The position numbers and the translations under genes are program-made. The notes beneath the pieces are model-generated. The model was not told the origin of the DNA and searched no databases. It worked only from the letters and a program-made list of their open reading frames with translations. Positions 28,403 to 37,042 of a DNA stretch of 64,000 nucleotides are shown here, piece after piece. The DNA comes from Clostridium sp. SM-530-WT-3G (GTDB taxonomy: Bacteria > Bacillota > Clostridia > Clostridiales > Clostridiaceae), in the NCBI RefSeq assembly GCF_012843905.1, contig NZ_JABAGC010000008.1, positions 36,160 to 100,159 of the forward strand, given 5' to 3'. Position 1 is the first letter of the stretch; every line of letters starts with the position of its first letter.

Positions 28403-29626
28403 TTATAAGATTAACATTTTTGCAAATTCCATATTGTCATAACCATTTTCTATTATATAATCAAGAACTTCAAGCATATAATTCTTGTCATGCTCTATTG
28501 CCTTTGAAAATACCTGTACAAATTTCACAATATCATCTTTACTTTCATGTTTATTATTCATGTATTTACCTGCCAAGTAGAATTTCATAAATGAATATCT
28601 AACTAAAAGCATTATATAGCCTTCAAACATTGAATCACTTTCTGAAAATGGGAATAAATTATTGTAAATAAAATTAATAATATAATTTTCAAATATATAA
28701 TTGTATTTATCTATATATTTTTCATTATATAATTCAAATGCATCTATATACTTATGAGGATTTTCTGCTAAATCCTCCTTATCCTTTATATCAAGACCTT
28801 GTAATAATTCTCTTGTAGCTTCTTTAAACTTTTCACTATCTATTTCTTCAAGAATATTAAGTGAATCAACTACATTCTTAAAGAATGAAATTTGAAGTAT
28901 ATAATTTAAACTATTCTTTTCATATTCTGATGCAACTTCTTTTATATTATAATTATCAATGAATTCTAATACATTACTGCAGTCATATTCACATTCCTCT
29001 TCAAGTGCATATAAGAAATCTCCTAGTACATACATTCTTTCATTTAATGTATATTCTCTGTTTTTCATTAAATCAAGGCAGAACTTTCTGATTTCTTTAA
29101 AATATCTTAAAGGATGATCTTCATACTCCTTCTGTTTTGTATCTATTGTACCTGAAATTATGTATTTATTTATGCTCTCATCATTTTGAGCAAATTCAAT
29201 TCCCTCTTCTTTATTTAATATTATTCTGGCAGCCTCAGGACATGCAATATCAAGAGATATTTCAAACTGTCCATCTACTTTATTCATAACTCTTGGGAAA
29301 TGAGTACAAACATTTGAAAGATAATCTTCTCCTAGTTTTGAATAAATTATGCAGTAATTACATTGATCTAAGAAAGGACATCTTTTATCTGCATTAAGCT
29401 TTATCTTTCCATAATCTATTTCAGCATCTGTATAATCAGGATTATTATGAACATTTTTATGAAACATTTCTCTCATTTCATCATTATCAACCTTATGATA
29501 TTTTCTAAAACTCTGTTTATCTATATCTATATCCCATCCAATACAGCAGCTATCTTCACATTTTCCACCGATACATTCAAATTCTTTAAAATATAATGGG
29601 TATTTTAAGTTTATCTTTTTCTTCAT
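28403..29626 (-). CDS. fliB: Flagellin lysine-N-methylase FliB-like
   Basis: 407 aa. The N-terminal CIGGKCEDSCC cluster (Cys 18, 23, 27, 28), CPFLDQCNYC and CTHFPR give the cysteine pattern of FliB/YkgJ-type proteins, likely holding an iron-sulfur or zinc centre. FliB methylates surface lysines of flagellin. The rest is helical with no recognisable domain. No flagellar gene is nearby; orphan fliB genes are common in clostridia. The start lacks a strong ribosome site (GAGGAAGACGAG). Confidence 0.85.
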   Translation of the reverse strand: MKKKINLKYPLYFKEFECIGGKCEDSCCIGWDIDIDKQSFRKYHKVDNDEMREMFHKNVHNNPDYTDAEIDYGKIKLNADKRCPFLDQCNYCIIYSKLGEDYLSNVCTHFPRVMNKVDGQFEISLDIACPEAARIILNKEEGIEFAQNDESINKYIISGTIDTKQKEYEDHPLRYFKEIRKFCLDLMKNREYTLNERMYVLGDFLYALEEECEYDCSNVLEFIDNYNIKEVASEYEKNSLNYILQISFFKNVVDSLNILEEIDSEKFKEATRELLQGLDIKDKEDLAENPHKYIDAFELYNEKYIDKYNYIFENYIINFIYNNLFPFSESDSMFEGYIMLLVRYSFMKFYLAGKYMNNKHESKDDIVKFVQVFSKAIEHDKNYMLEVLDYIIENGYDNMEFAKMLIL

Positions 29627-29837
29627 CTCGTCTTCCTCTTAATAAATTTATAAATATAATTAAATTTTTTCTCTACTTCTCAGTCATTCTTTTTATATTA
29701 TATAAAATAATATGTAATATCACAAAACCATATCAGTATTTATTTTATCTTTATCTATAAGAACTTTATCACATCTAATTCTTATTTAATAAAACCCACT
29801 TATTAGTATATACATCCTTCAATGAAACTGCAAAATA

Positions 29838-29873
29838 TAAAGCAATAAAATCTTTTAAAATTCTATTGCTTTA
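29838..29873 (-). terminator. Terminator after the 44-aa gene
   Basis: 10-base arms (29838-29847 with 29864-29873). It lies past the 44-aa hydrophobic gene. The remaining sequence from 29627 to 29837 is AT-rich with nothing recognisable. Confidence 0.6.
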
Positions 29874-29910
29874 AAGTTAAGCTTATTGTTATTCAGATTA
29901 ATTTAAATAG

Positions 29911-30045
29911 TCACTTTTTAATCTTACATTCTCCTAAACACTGAACTAAAGCTGAAACAATGCAGGATACCCTTATAACAACTAAACCAATACCACAAAC
30001 CAATACTGCATCAAAAATAGTTTTAGGATTAAAATTACCAATCAT
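29911..30045 (-). CDS. Small hydrophobic cysteine-containing peptide, 44 aa
   Basis: An intact small frame beginning MIGNFNPKTIFDAVLV. A single hydrophobic helix (about 10-36) holds four Cys with Gly and Val, and the tail is basic (ECKIKK). AAAGGGGATTTTAAT is a good ribosome site. Upstream sequence resembles that of the 67-aa gene at 27055-27258. It could be a small membrane protein, a toxin-like or bacteriocin-like peptide, or a membrane regulator; there is no partner gene to decide this. Confidence 0.5.
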   Translation of the reverse strand: MIGNFNPKTIFDAVLVCGIGLVVIRVSCIVSALVQCLGECKIKK

Positions 30046-30189
30046 ATTAAAATCCCCTTTATCAATTATTTTATGCAGTCATATCTTAAAAGCTCTTTTG
30101 TTTTACTTCTAATATATTATATGATTTATGACATTTTTTCTTTACAATTTTTTATTTTTGTTTTTAAGAATTTTGTGATTTATCATATA

Positions 30190-30741
30190 TCACTTCTTCT
30201 CTATTATAAGAAGTATAGGTGAAGATTCACTTCTATTTAAGAAGCAATGTTCCATAACTCCATATTTATTTTTAGGGAGTTCTTTTACATAATCTATAAT
30301 TATGTTTTCCTCTATCTTTCCTTCAGCATGTCCTCTATAAACAGCTATAGACATTATTCCTCCACTTTTAAGCATTTCTAATCCATCTTTTATACTCTTT
30401 AACGAGCTTTCATGCATAGTTGTAATTTCCTTACTTCCTCCTGGTAAAAACCCAAGGTTATACATTATACAATCTGGATTTTCAACAACATACTTCTTTA
30501 TATATTCATGTGAATCATTAATAACCTGTACATTTTCCTTATCTTTTTCCTTATATGAATCACATGCACATTCTTGAATATCAAATGCATATACTTTTTT
30601 AAAATTCTCACTAAGGAAATCTGTATCGTGTCCGTTTCCTAGTGTTGCATCCACTGCAATATCTTTATTTTCTAAAAATTTATCTATTATATAATGAGAA
30701 ATCTCACTTATATCTCCTACATATTTGAACAATTTTATCAC
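30190..30741 (-). CDS. mnmM: tRNA 5-(aminomethyl)-2-thiouridine methyltransferase, YtqB/MnmM family
   Basis: 183 aa class I SAM-dependent methyltransferase. SAM motif I DATLGNGHDTDFL (about 32-44) and the family's NLGFLPGG motif (about 95-102) are clear. YtqB was shown in Bacillus subtilis to be MnmM, which completes the mnm5s2U34 modification of wobble uridine. The C-terminal ESSPILLIIEKK is typical. It is a monocistronic gene. Confidence 0.88.
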   Translation of the reverse strand: MIKLFKYVGDISEISHYIIDKFLENKDIAVDATLGNGHDTDFLSENFKKVYAFDIQECACDSYKEKDKENVQVINDSHEYIKKYVVENPDCIMYNLGFLPGGSKEITTMHESSLKSIKDGLEMLKSGGIMSIAVYRGHAEGKIEENIIIDYVKELPKNKYGVMEHCFLNRSESSPILLIIEKK

Positions 30742-30890
30742 CTCAAGATAAATTTTAGTTCAAGTTTTTACTACTTTCAATCTAATTACAAATAATAATA
30801 CTTATTCTACTCAAACCTAATAAACTTTTCTAAATTATTCTGTAAAATTCCTATTGTATCCGTATTTGTATTAGTATGAAAATAAATAAA

Positions 30891-30934
30891 AAGCTATATT
30901 AAATTAATATAAAAGTAATAATTTAATACAGCTT
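30891..30934 (-). terminator. Terminator after the DUF1304 gene
   Basis: 16-base arms (30891-30906 with 30919-30934, one mismatch), U-rich on the minus strand, 43 bases beyond the stop. Confidence 0.7.
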
Positions 30935-30976
30935 AATAACACTTTAATATTTAGCTTTATATTCTTTGCAATCTAA

Positions 30977-31339
30977 TTATTTTATTATAATACAAGATAT
31001 CATTGTTAAAATAGCTAACCCTCCTTGCATTAAAATAATTTTAGGATTACTAGTAATACTTCCATATAATGCAACTAAAATAATATACCCCATGAGTAAC
31101 ATAACTGCAATTTTGCTTGCAAATATAAATACTGAGATTAAAATTAGTACTGCAATTAATCCATTATAAACACCTTGATTTTTCAATAAAACATTCACTG
31201 TTTTTTCCTGTAATTCTTCCCCTGAAATCTGAAATACTTTTGATGTTTTCTCAGATGAAGTAGCAAATGTCTCTAAGTACATAATATAAAAAAATTCTAA
31301 TGCAACTAATATTGCTAGAACCTTTGTAATAATTGACAT
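30977..31339 (-). CDS. DUF1304 family membrane protein
   Basis: 120 aa with four transmembrane helices (about 5-22, 58-75, 80-97, 100-118). The family's EFFYIMYLE motif in helix 1 and the KNQGVYNGLIA motif before helix 2 are present. The function of DUF1304 is unknown. AAAAGGAGATGTT precedes the ATG. It lies just downstream of the MFS exporter but behind its own ribosome site, with a 92-base gap. Confidence 0.88.
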   Translation of the reverse strand: MSIITKVLAILVALEFFYIMYLETFATSSEKTSKVFQISGEELQEKTVNVLLKNQGVYNGLIAVLILISVFIFASKIAVMLLMGYIILVALYGSITSNPKIILMQGGLAILTMISCIIIK

Positions 31340-31431
31340 AATAACATCTCCTTTTTCTATTATTTTTTCAATAACTTTAATTTATACTCATACTATACAA
31401 AAATATTTTTTAAATATTAGTATATCTTTAA

Positions 31432-32907
31432 TTAAGATAAACAATCTCCAGATTTTTTATTAATTGTATTTACAGTATCATCACTATTTGTATCTTTCTT
31501 GTCTTTAGAATATCTGTGCATCCTGTAAAATGTTAATAATGAACCAACTATACAAATACTTGCCGCTACAATGAACACCCATCTCATTCCGTATATAAAT
31601 ACATCATCTCTACCTTCAACAAAATTTGTAACTCTATATCCTATCTTCGCGCTCATTCTTGTATACAAAAGTGTTGTTGATAAGGCTATTCCTGTAGACA
31701 TCCCCACATTTCTAACTAATGCATTAATACTTCCAGCAACACCAAGTTTATTCTTAGGTACAGTAGACATTACTAATGAATTATTAGGAGATTGGAATAT
31801 TCCCATTCCCAATGCCATTACAGCAATAAATATAACCATTAATATTTCACTAGTATTTTCATTAAATGTTCCAATAAGAAGTAACCCAACAGCTGCTATA
31901 ACAAGCCCTATAAAGGTTAAGAATTCTGATCCAATCTTATCAGAAAGACTTCCACTCATAGGTGCAACAAGAACCATAATCAATGGATAAGACATTAGAA
32001 TAAATCCTGCTTTTTGTGGTGAAAATCCCATTAAGTCCTGAAGATAAAATGGAATGATTATGTTATACGAGAATATTGCCACAAAGCTTATAAATCCACA
32101 GAAAATACTTATAGAAAACAACTTATTCTTAAATATTTCAAGTTCTATAAGAGGTGAATTTATCTTTTTTTCTACAATTAAAAATGCAATAAAACATACT
32201 GTTGCAACTGCAAATCCAGTCAATATAAGTGGTGATGTAAATCCCATATTAATTCCTTCATTAAGAGAAATAAATAGAGGTATTATTGTAAAAATAAATA
32301 AAACAGAACCTATAATATCAATTTTTTCAGTATTAACTTTATTAGACTTAGGTAAAAGCTTAACTGCAAACAATAATGTTACTATACCTATTGGAATATT
32401 GATCAAGAATATGAATTCCCAACTAAATACACCTACAATAAATCCTCCAAGACCTGGACCTACAAGTGAACCAAGTGCAACAGCTGTACCATTAAGTCCT
32501 AATGCCTTTCCCCTTTCATTTGCTGGAAATACTTCTGTAATTATTCCTTGATTATTTGCCATAGTACCTGCAGCTCCAATAGCCTGAACAACTCTTGCAA
32601 ATATCAGTAATATAAATGAATTTGTTATTCCACATAAAAGGGAACCAATAGTAAATAATAAAAGGCCTATTTTAAATATTTTTGTCTTTCCAAACATATC
32701 TCCTAAACGGCCAAATATTAAAATAACAGCTGAAATAGTAACAAGATAGCTTACAACTACAAGCTGTATCTTTGAAGTAGTGACTCCTAATTTTTGAGCC
32801 ATATTAGGTAATGCAACATTAACAATACTAGCATCTAAAGCTGACATAAAAGTAGCTATAATTATTATTAAAAATATAGTCCATTTTTTAGTTTTATTTT
32901 CTATCAT
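31432..32907 (-). CDS. MFS drug exporter, DHA2 (EmrB/QacA) family
   Basis: 491 aa with 14 predicted transmembrane helices, the DHA2 topology. The first helix carries SALDASIVNVALP, and the A-motif GRLGDMFG is in loop 2-3. Motif C-like glycines (LNGTAVALGSLVGPGLGG) lie in helix 5. It probably exports hydrophobic or cationic drugs by proton antiport. Its ATG overlaps the MarR stop by four bases (ATGA), so the two are translationally coupled and the regulator presumably controls the pair. Confidence 0.92.
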   Translation of the reverse strand: MIENKTKKWTIFLIIIIATFMSALDASIVNVALPNMAQKLGVTTSKIQLVVVSYLVTISAVILIFGRLGDMFGKTKIFKIGLLLFTIGSLLCGITNSFILLIFARVVQAIGAAGTMANNQGIITEVFPANERGKALGLNGTAVALGSLVGPGLGGFIVGVFSWEFIFLINIPIGIVTLLFAVKLLPKSNKVNTEKIDIIGSVLFIFTIIPLFISLNEGINMGFTSPLILTGFAVATVCFIAFLIVEKKINSPLIELEIFKNKLFSISIFCGFISFVAIFSYNIIIPFYLQDLMGFSPQKAGFILMSYPLIMVLVAPMSGSLSDKIGSEFLTFIGLVIAAVGLLLIGTFNENTSEILMVIFIAVMALGMGIFQSPNNSLVMSTVPKNKLGVAGSINALVRNVGMSTGIALSTTLLYTRMSAKIGYRVTNFVEGRDDVFIYGMRWVFIVAASICIVGSLLTFYRMHRYSKDKKDTNSDDTVNTINKKSGDCLS

Positions 32908-33341
32908 AAAGTATTTTCTCCATTTCTTAAAATTTTACTTTTTTCAAAAATACTCTTTAAAGCATTTATAGTTATTCTTTTTTCATCTTCAGTCAAATCT
33001 TTAGTTAGAAAATCTATAATTTCATTAATTTCTTTATGTACCAAAGGTAATATTTCTTTACCCTTATCTGTTAAGTAAAGCTTGTATGCCCTGCCATCCT
33101 TTTCGTCCTGAACTTTATATATAACCCCATCTTCAATAAGCTTATTTATTGTCCTTGCTGACATAGCTCTATCATTTCCAATATCTCTACTTATCTGTAT
33201 CTGACTTATCCCCTCATTTTTAGAAAGTGCCAGTAGATATGCAAAAGAACCACTACTTAAGTTATACTTTTTAAATCTTCTACTCAGATAACTCTCTTTA
33301 TACCTGTAAGTCTTACTAATATACATTAATAACTCCTCCAT
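32904..33341 (-). CDS. MarR family transcriptional regulator
   Basis: 145 aa winged helix repressor. The DNA-recognition region is about 48-100 (ISQIQISRDIGNDRAMSARTINKLIEDG, then the DGRAYKLYLT wing). Flanking N- and C-terminal helices would form the dimer. GAGGAGGAA precedes the ATG. The promoter just upstream has nested inverted repeats (33367-33410), so autoregulation and control of the coupled exporter by a ligand or drug are likely. Confidence 0.9.
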   Translation of the reverse strand: MEELLMYISKTYRYKESYLSRRFKKYNLSSGSFAYLLALSKNEGISQIQISRDIGNDRAMSARTINKLIEDGVIYKVQDEKDGRAYKLYLTDKGKEILPLVHKEINEIIDFLTKDLTEDEKRITINALKSIFEKSKILRNGENTL

Positions 33342-33366
33342 AAATGTTCCTCCTCATAATAATTGA

Positions 33367-33410
33367 TAGTCAACTATATATTAATTTTTTATAGTTGATT
33401 AGTCAATTAT
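33367..33410 (-). promoter_or_regulatory. marR-exporter promoter with overlapping operator
   Basis: On the minus strand TTGACT, a 17-base spacer and TAATAT form a promoter. TAGTCAACTATA (33367-33378) and TATAGTTGATTA (33390-33401) form an inverted repeat with 11 of 12 matches across the -10, and TTGATTAGTCAA (33395-33406) forms another over the -35. This is a layout expected for a MarR operator. Confidence 0.75.
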
Positions 33411-33578
33411 ATTTTAAACAACAACTTTAAATTTATTCATATCTAATATTTTACGTTTACTTTATACTATTTAAATTTTAGCTTCAATACTAATGTAAAA
33501 TATTGTATAATAATATATATAATTGTTTTCCTAAAATAAAATAAATAATCAGTAATTAATAAATAAAGAGGTGTACTT

Positions 33579-34193
33579 ATGTATGAAAAATCAGTAAAAG
33601 AAAATTTATCCACTATGAATTTTAAAGAAAAATTCAGTTATCTTTTATATTATTACAAATTCCATTTAATCGGCATTCTTATTGCTGTACTTGTAGTTGG
33701 AAGTTTTATATATAGTGAAATAAATAAAAAAGACATATATTTAAATGTAGCATACATAGGATCTTCCATATCTACAGAAACATATGAAGATGTAAGTAAT
33801 AACTTAAATGCATCACTTTTACCAGACAATGAATCAAGTATTGTTGAATTTAATATATATGACTTATCAAACACTGCTACTCTAACTAAATTTCAAGCTT
33901 CTCTTGCTGCCAAAGAATTAGATTTAGCTATAGTAAATAAAAATTTCTTTAATGAAAATTATGAAAATGAATTCTTTTTAGATTTGAATTCAATAGATAA
34001 TTTTTCATCCTTAAATATAGATGAAAATGCACTTATTAAAAAAGATAATAATATATATGGAATAAAAATAGATAATCTAAAAATATTCAATGAATTAAAT
34101 ACCCCAAACAGCAATAATTTTTTAGTAGTTATTTCAAATTCAAAAAATAGTACAAAGCTTATAGATCTTTTAAATGCTTGTGGTATAAATTAA
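33579..34193 (+). CDS. Membrane-anchored hypothetical protein, 204 aa
   Basis: About 30 cytosolic residues (with NFKEKFSYLLYYYKFH), one transmembrane helix (about 31-47), then about 155 extracytoplasmic residues. The exterior part has alternating strands and helices, including VVEFNIYDLS and LDLAIVNKNFF, resembling a small solute-binding fold, but I do not recognise a family. AAAGAGGTGTACTT precedes the ATG. It is monocistronic, with a terminator at 34215. Confidence 0.7.
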   Translation: MYEKSVKENLSTMNFKEKFSYLLYYYKFHLIGILIAVLVVGSFIYSEINKKDIYLNVAYIGSSISTETYEDVSNNLNASLLPDNESSIVEFNIYDLSNTATLTKFQASLAAKELDLAIVNKNFFNENYENEFFLDLNSIDNFSSLNIDENALIKKDNNIYGIKIDNLKIFNELNTPNSNNFLVVISNSKNSTKLIDLLNACGIN

Positions 34194-34214
34194 TTTTTCA
34201 GCTTAGCCAAATAT

Positions 34215-34264
34215 AAAAATAAACCTTAAAAATATGAATTATTCCATACTTAAGGTTTATTTTT
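34215..34264 (+). terminator. Terminator of the 204-aa gene
   Basis: AAAATAAACCTTAA-type arms (34215-34229 with 34250-34264) followed by T-rich sequence. Confidence 0.85.
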
Positions 34265-34271
34265 ATTAATT

Positions 34272-34418
34272 TTATTTAATTCTTTCCTGAATATATGAAC
34301 GTACAAATTTTCGTATTTGATCAAATTCTTTATTTACTTTATCATCCTGTGATTTAAATTCCATAAATTTATATAAATCACCCTGCTCATCTGCTATTTT
34401 TATACTTTCTTTATACAC
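34272..34418 (-). pseudogene. Possible small gene or gene remnant after thrS, 48 codons
   Basis: An open frame on the minus strand, from the GTG at 34418 (open back to 34445 without an ATG), encodes an amphipathic, coding-looking stretch with YKESIKIADEQGDLYKFMEF and a C-terminal RKFVRSYIQERIK helix. No clear ribosome site exists, so it may be the tail of a lost gene. It lies 51 bases past thrS and ends at the shared hairpin at 34215-34264. Confidence 0.35.
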
Positions 34419-34468
34419 AAGTCCAAATATAAGAGATATATTACCTTAATCCTCTGTTATTATACAGC

Positions 34469-36379
34469 TTACATATCTTTATTAGCTACTTCTTTAGAAA
34501 TTCTATCTACTAATTCTTTAACTGTAGTGCTTCCTTCATCACCATTTTCTCTACTTCTTAAAGCAACAGTCTTATCATTTTCTTCTTTTTCACCTATTAT
34601 AAGCATGTAAGGAACTCTTTCATTTCTAGCTTCTCTTATCTTATAACCAATCTTTTCGCTTCTATGGTCAATTTCTACTCTTATATCTTGTTGTTCTAAT
34701 TCTTCCTTAACTTTTTCTGCATAATCTGCAAACTTATCAGAAATAGGCAATATCTTAACTTGAACTGGTGCTAACCATGTTGGGAATTTACCTGCAAAGT
34801 GTTCTATAAGTATTCCTATAAATCTTTCTATACTTCCGAAAATAACTCTGTGGATAACTATTGGTCTATGTTTTTCACCATCTTTACCGATATATTCAAG
34901 TTCAAATCTTTGTGGTAATTGGAAATCTAATTGTATAGTACCACATTGCCATGTTCTTCCTATACTATCTTCAAGATGGAAGTCTATCTTAGGTCCATAG
35001 AATGCTCCATCCCCTTCATTTACAACATAGTGTAATCCTAATTCTTCAAGGGCTCCTCTTAATGACTCTTCAGCCATACTCCATTCTTCATCAGTTCCCA
35101 TTGAATCTTCTGGTCTTGTAGAAAGCTCTACATGATATTTAAATCCAAATTTAGAATATACCTTGTCAATAAGTTCTACTACACCCTTGATTTCAGATTT
35201 AACTTGTTCTGGAAGCATGAATATATGTGCATCATCTTGAGTAAATGCTCTTACTCTGAAAAGTCCATGAAGTGCACCTGAAAGTTCGTGTCTATGAACT
35301 CTTCCTAATTCCCCTACTCTCATTGGGAAATCTCTGTATGAGTGGATTTCAGTTTTATATACAAGCATTCCACCTGGACAGTTCATTGGTTTTAAAGCAA
35401 ATTCTTCATCATCTATCATTGATGTATACATGTTTTCTTTGTAGTGATCCCAATGTCCTGAAGTTTCCCAAAGATGTTTGTTAAGCATAATTGGTGTTTC
35501 TACTTCAACATAGCCTGCTTCTCTATGAAGCTTTCTCCAGAAATCAATTAAGTTATTTTTAAGAACAACGCCATTTGGAAGCATGAATGGGAATCCTGGC
35601 CCTTCAGGTAATATAGTGAATAATTTCAATTCCTTACCTAATTTTCTGTGGTCTCTTTTCTTAGCTTCTTCCATGTTATGAAGATAAGTAGCTAATACAT
35701 CCTTATCTTTAAATGCTACTGCATATATTCTTTGTAGCATTTTATTCTTTTCGTTTCCTCTCCAGTATGCACCTGCTACTGAAGTAAGTTTAAATGCTCT
35801 TGCATATTTTGTTGAAGGTATATGTGGTCCTCTACATAAATCAACATAATCTCCTTGAACATATAAAGAAATTCTTTCACCTTCTGGAAGATCATTAATT
35901 AATTCTATTTTATATTTTTCTCCTCTTTCTTCCATTAATTTAAGAGCTTCTTCTCTTGAAAGGTCTCTTCTTTCAAATTCTAAGTTTTCAGCTATTATTT
36001 TATCCATTTCCTTTTCAATCTTGCTAAGATCTTCTGTAGTTAATGGAGTTTCTAAATCAAAATCATAATAGAATCCATTCTCTATATGTGGGCCTATTGC
36101 TAATTTTGCATCTGGGTAAATTCTTTGAACTGCTTGGGCCATTATGTGAGCAAGAGAATGTCTCATAACTTCTAATGCTTTTTCATCTTCTAAAGTTAAA
36201 ATATTTACTTCATCACCTTCATTTAATTTATGTGATAGATCAACAAGCTTTCCATTTACTTCTCCTACTATTGCTTTCTTTCCTAAATTTCTGCTTATAG
36301 ATTCAGCTAAATCATGAACTGATGAATTATCTTTTATTGATTTTATAGATCCATCTTTAAGTTTTACATTAATACTCAT
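34469..36379 (-). CDS. thrS: Threonine--tRNA ligase
   Basis: 636 aa class II synthetase. It has an N-terminal TGS domain (about 1-60), an editing domain (about 65-225, with HIMAQAVQ and the PHIPSTKYA region that hydrolyses Ser-tRNA-Thr), a catalytic domain with a zinc-site Cys in KPMNCPGG, and a C-terminal anticodon-binding domain (about 535-636). Expression is controlled by the T-box leader upstream. Confidence 0.98.
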   Translation of the reverse strand: MSINVKLKDGSIKSIKDNSSVHDLAESISRNLGKKAIVGEVNGKLVDLSHKLNEGDEVNILTLEDEKALEVMRHSLAHIMAQAVQRIYPDAKLAIGPHIENGFYYDFDLETPLTTEDLSKIEKEMDKIIAENLEFERRDLSREEALKLMEERGEKYKIELINDLPEGERISLYVQGDYVDLCRGPHIPSTKYARAFKLTSVAGAYWRGNEKNKMLQRIYAVAFKDKDVLATYLHNMEEAKKRDHRKLGKELKLFTILPEGPGFPFMLPNGVVLKNNLIDFWRKLHREAGYVEVETPIMLNKHLWETSGHWDHYKENMYTSMIDDEEFALKPMNCPGGMLVYKTEIHSYRDFPMRVGELGRVHRHELSGALHGLFRVRAFTQDDAHIFMLPEQVKSEIKGVVELIDKVYSKFGFKYHVELSTRPEDSMGTDEEWSMAEESLRGALEELGLHYVVNEGDGAFYGPKIDFHLEDSIGRTWQCGTIQLDFQLPQRFELEYIGKDGEKHRPIVIHRVIFGSIERFIGILIEHFAGKFPTWLAPVQVKILPISDKFADYAEKVKEELEQQDIRVEIDHRSEKIGYKIREARNERVPYMLIIGEKEENDKTVALRSRENGDEGSTTVKELVDRISKEVANKDM

Positions 36380-36506
36380 TTAAATCTTCCTCTCTAATTA
36401 AGCTATTCCAGCTTGTTTTAGTTTTTATAAATTTTCATAAATTAATATAATTACAACAAATATTTAATTAAGAATTAAAGACTAATAGTCCATAGTGATA
36501 GAAAAA

Positions 36507-36775
36507 AAAGCATCCATCCCAATCTCTTGGGACGAATGCTTTACTTCCGTGGTTCCACCCAAATTAAATTAAAAATTTAATTCATCTCTCTATTTTTAAC
36601 GGCTTTCGCCGATGACATTTCACTTTTACTTTGTATAAAATGATTAATTTATAGAAAATAATTAATCACAAAGTTAATCAGTCATAGCTCCAGGGTAGTT
36701 TTTCTTATAGGCATATTTAAAAATGCTTTCAGCTTATAACATTTTCTCTCTGAAAACTGTATTCTATAATACTTT
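36507..36775 (-). promoter_or_regulatory. T-box leader of thrS
   Basis: Tandem features of a T-box riboswitch on the minus strand: stem I (GCTGAAAGCATTTTTAAATATGC region), specifier triplets ACT-ACC (Thr) before GGAGC, the T-box GGGTGGAACCACGG (36560-36547) and a terminator (36507-36543) with a long U-run. Uncharged tRNA-Thr would base-pair with the T-box and favour the antiterminator. Confidence 0.92.
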
Positions 36776-36942
36776 TCCCTTTCTATGCTTATTTATATTT
36801 AATTCTTAATTAAATATCAAAAAGTGTTTTATTATTGCTTCACTTCATGTCTATATATTAAACCTATAAATTTAAAATTGCAACTTTTTCTTATAATTTA
36901 TTTAGTTAAATTTATGTAAACACTCAAACTATTCTGTTACAA

Positions 36943-36986
36943 AAACTGCAGCAATTTCAAATTAATTTTTGAAACTACTGCAGTTT
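36943..36986 (-). terminator. serS terminator
   Basis: AAACTGCAG (36943-36951) with CTGCAGTTT (36978-36986), extended by TTTCAA/TTGAAA. It is 57 bases past the serS stop. Confidence 0.85.
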
Positions 36987-37042
36987 AAATGCATTATCTT
37001 AATAATAAATATTAAATTTATTAGAGTCTTCAAAAATAGAGA

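Noticed and set aside
31571..32551. Two plus-strand frames antisense to the MFS exporter
   Set aside because: Shadows of the exporter frame, with protein composition that reflects only the reverse of membrane codons.
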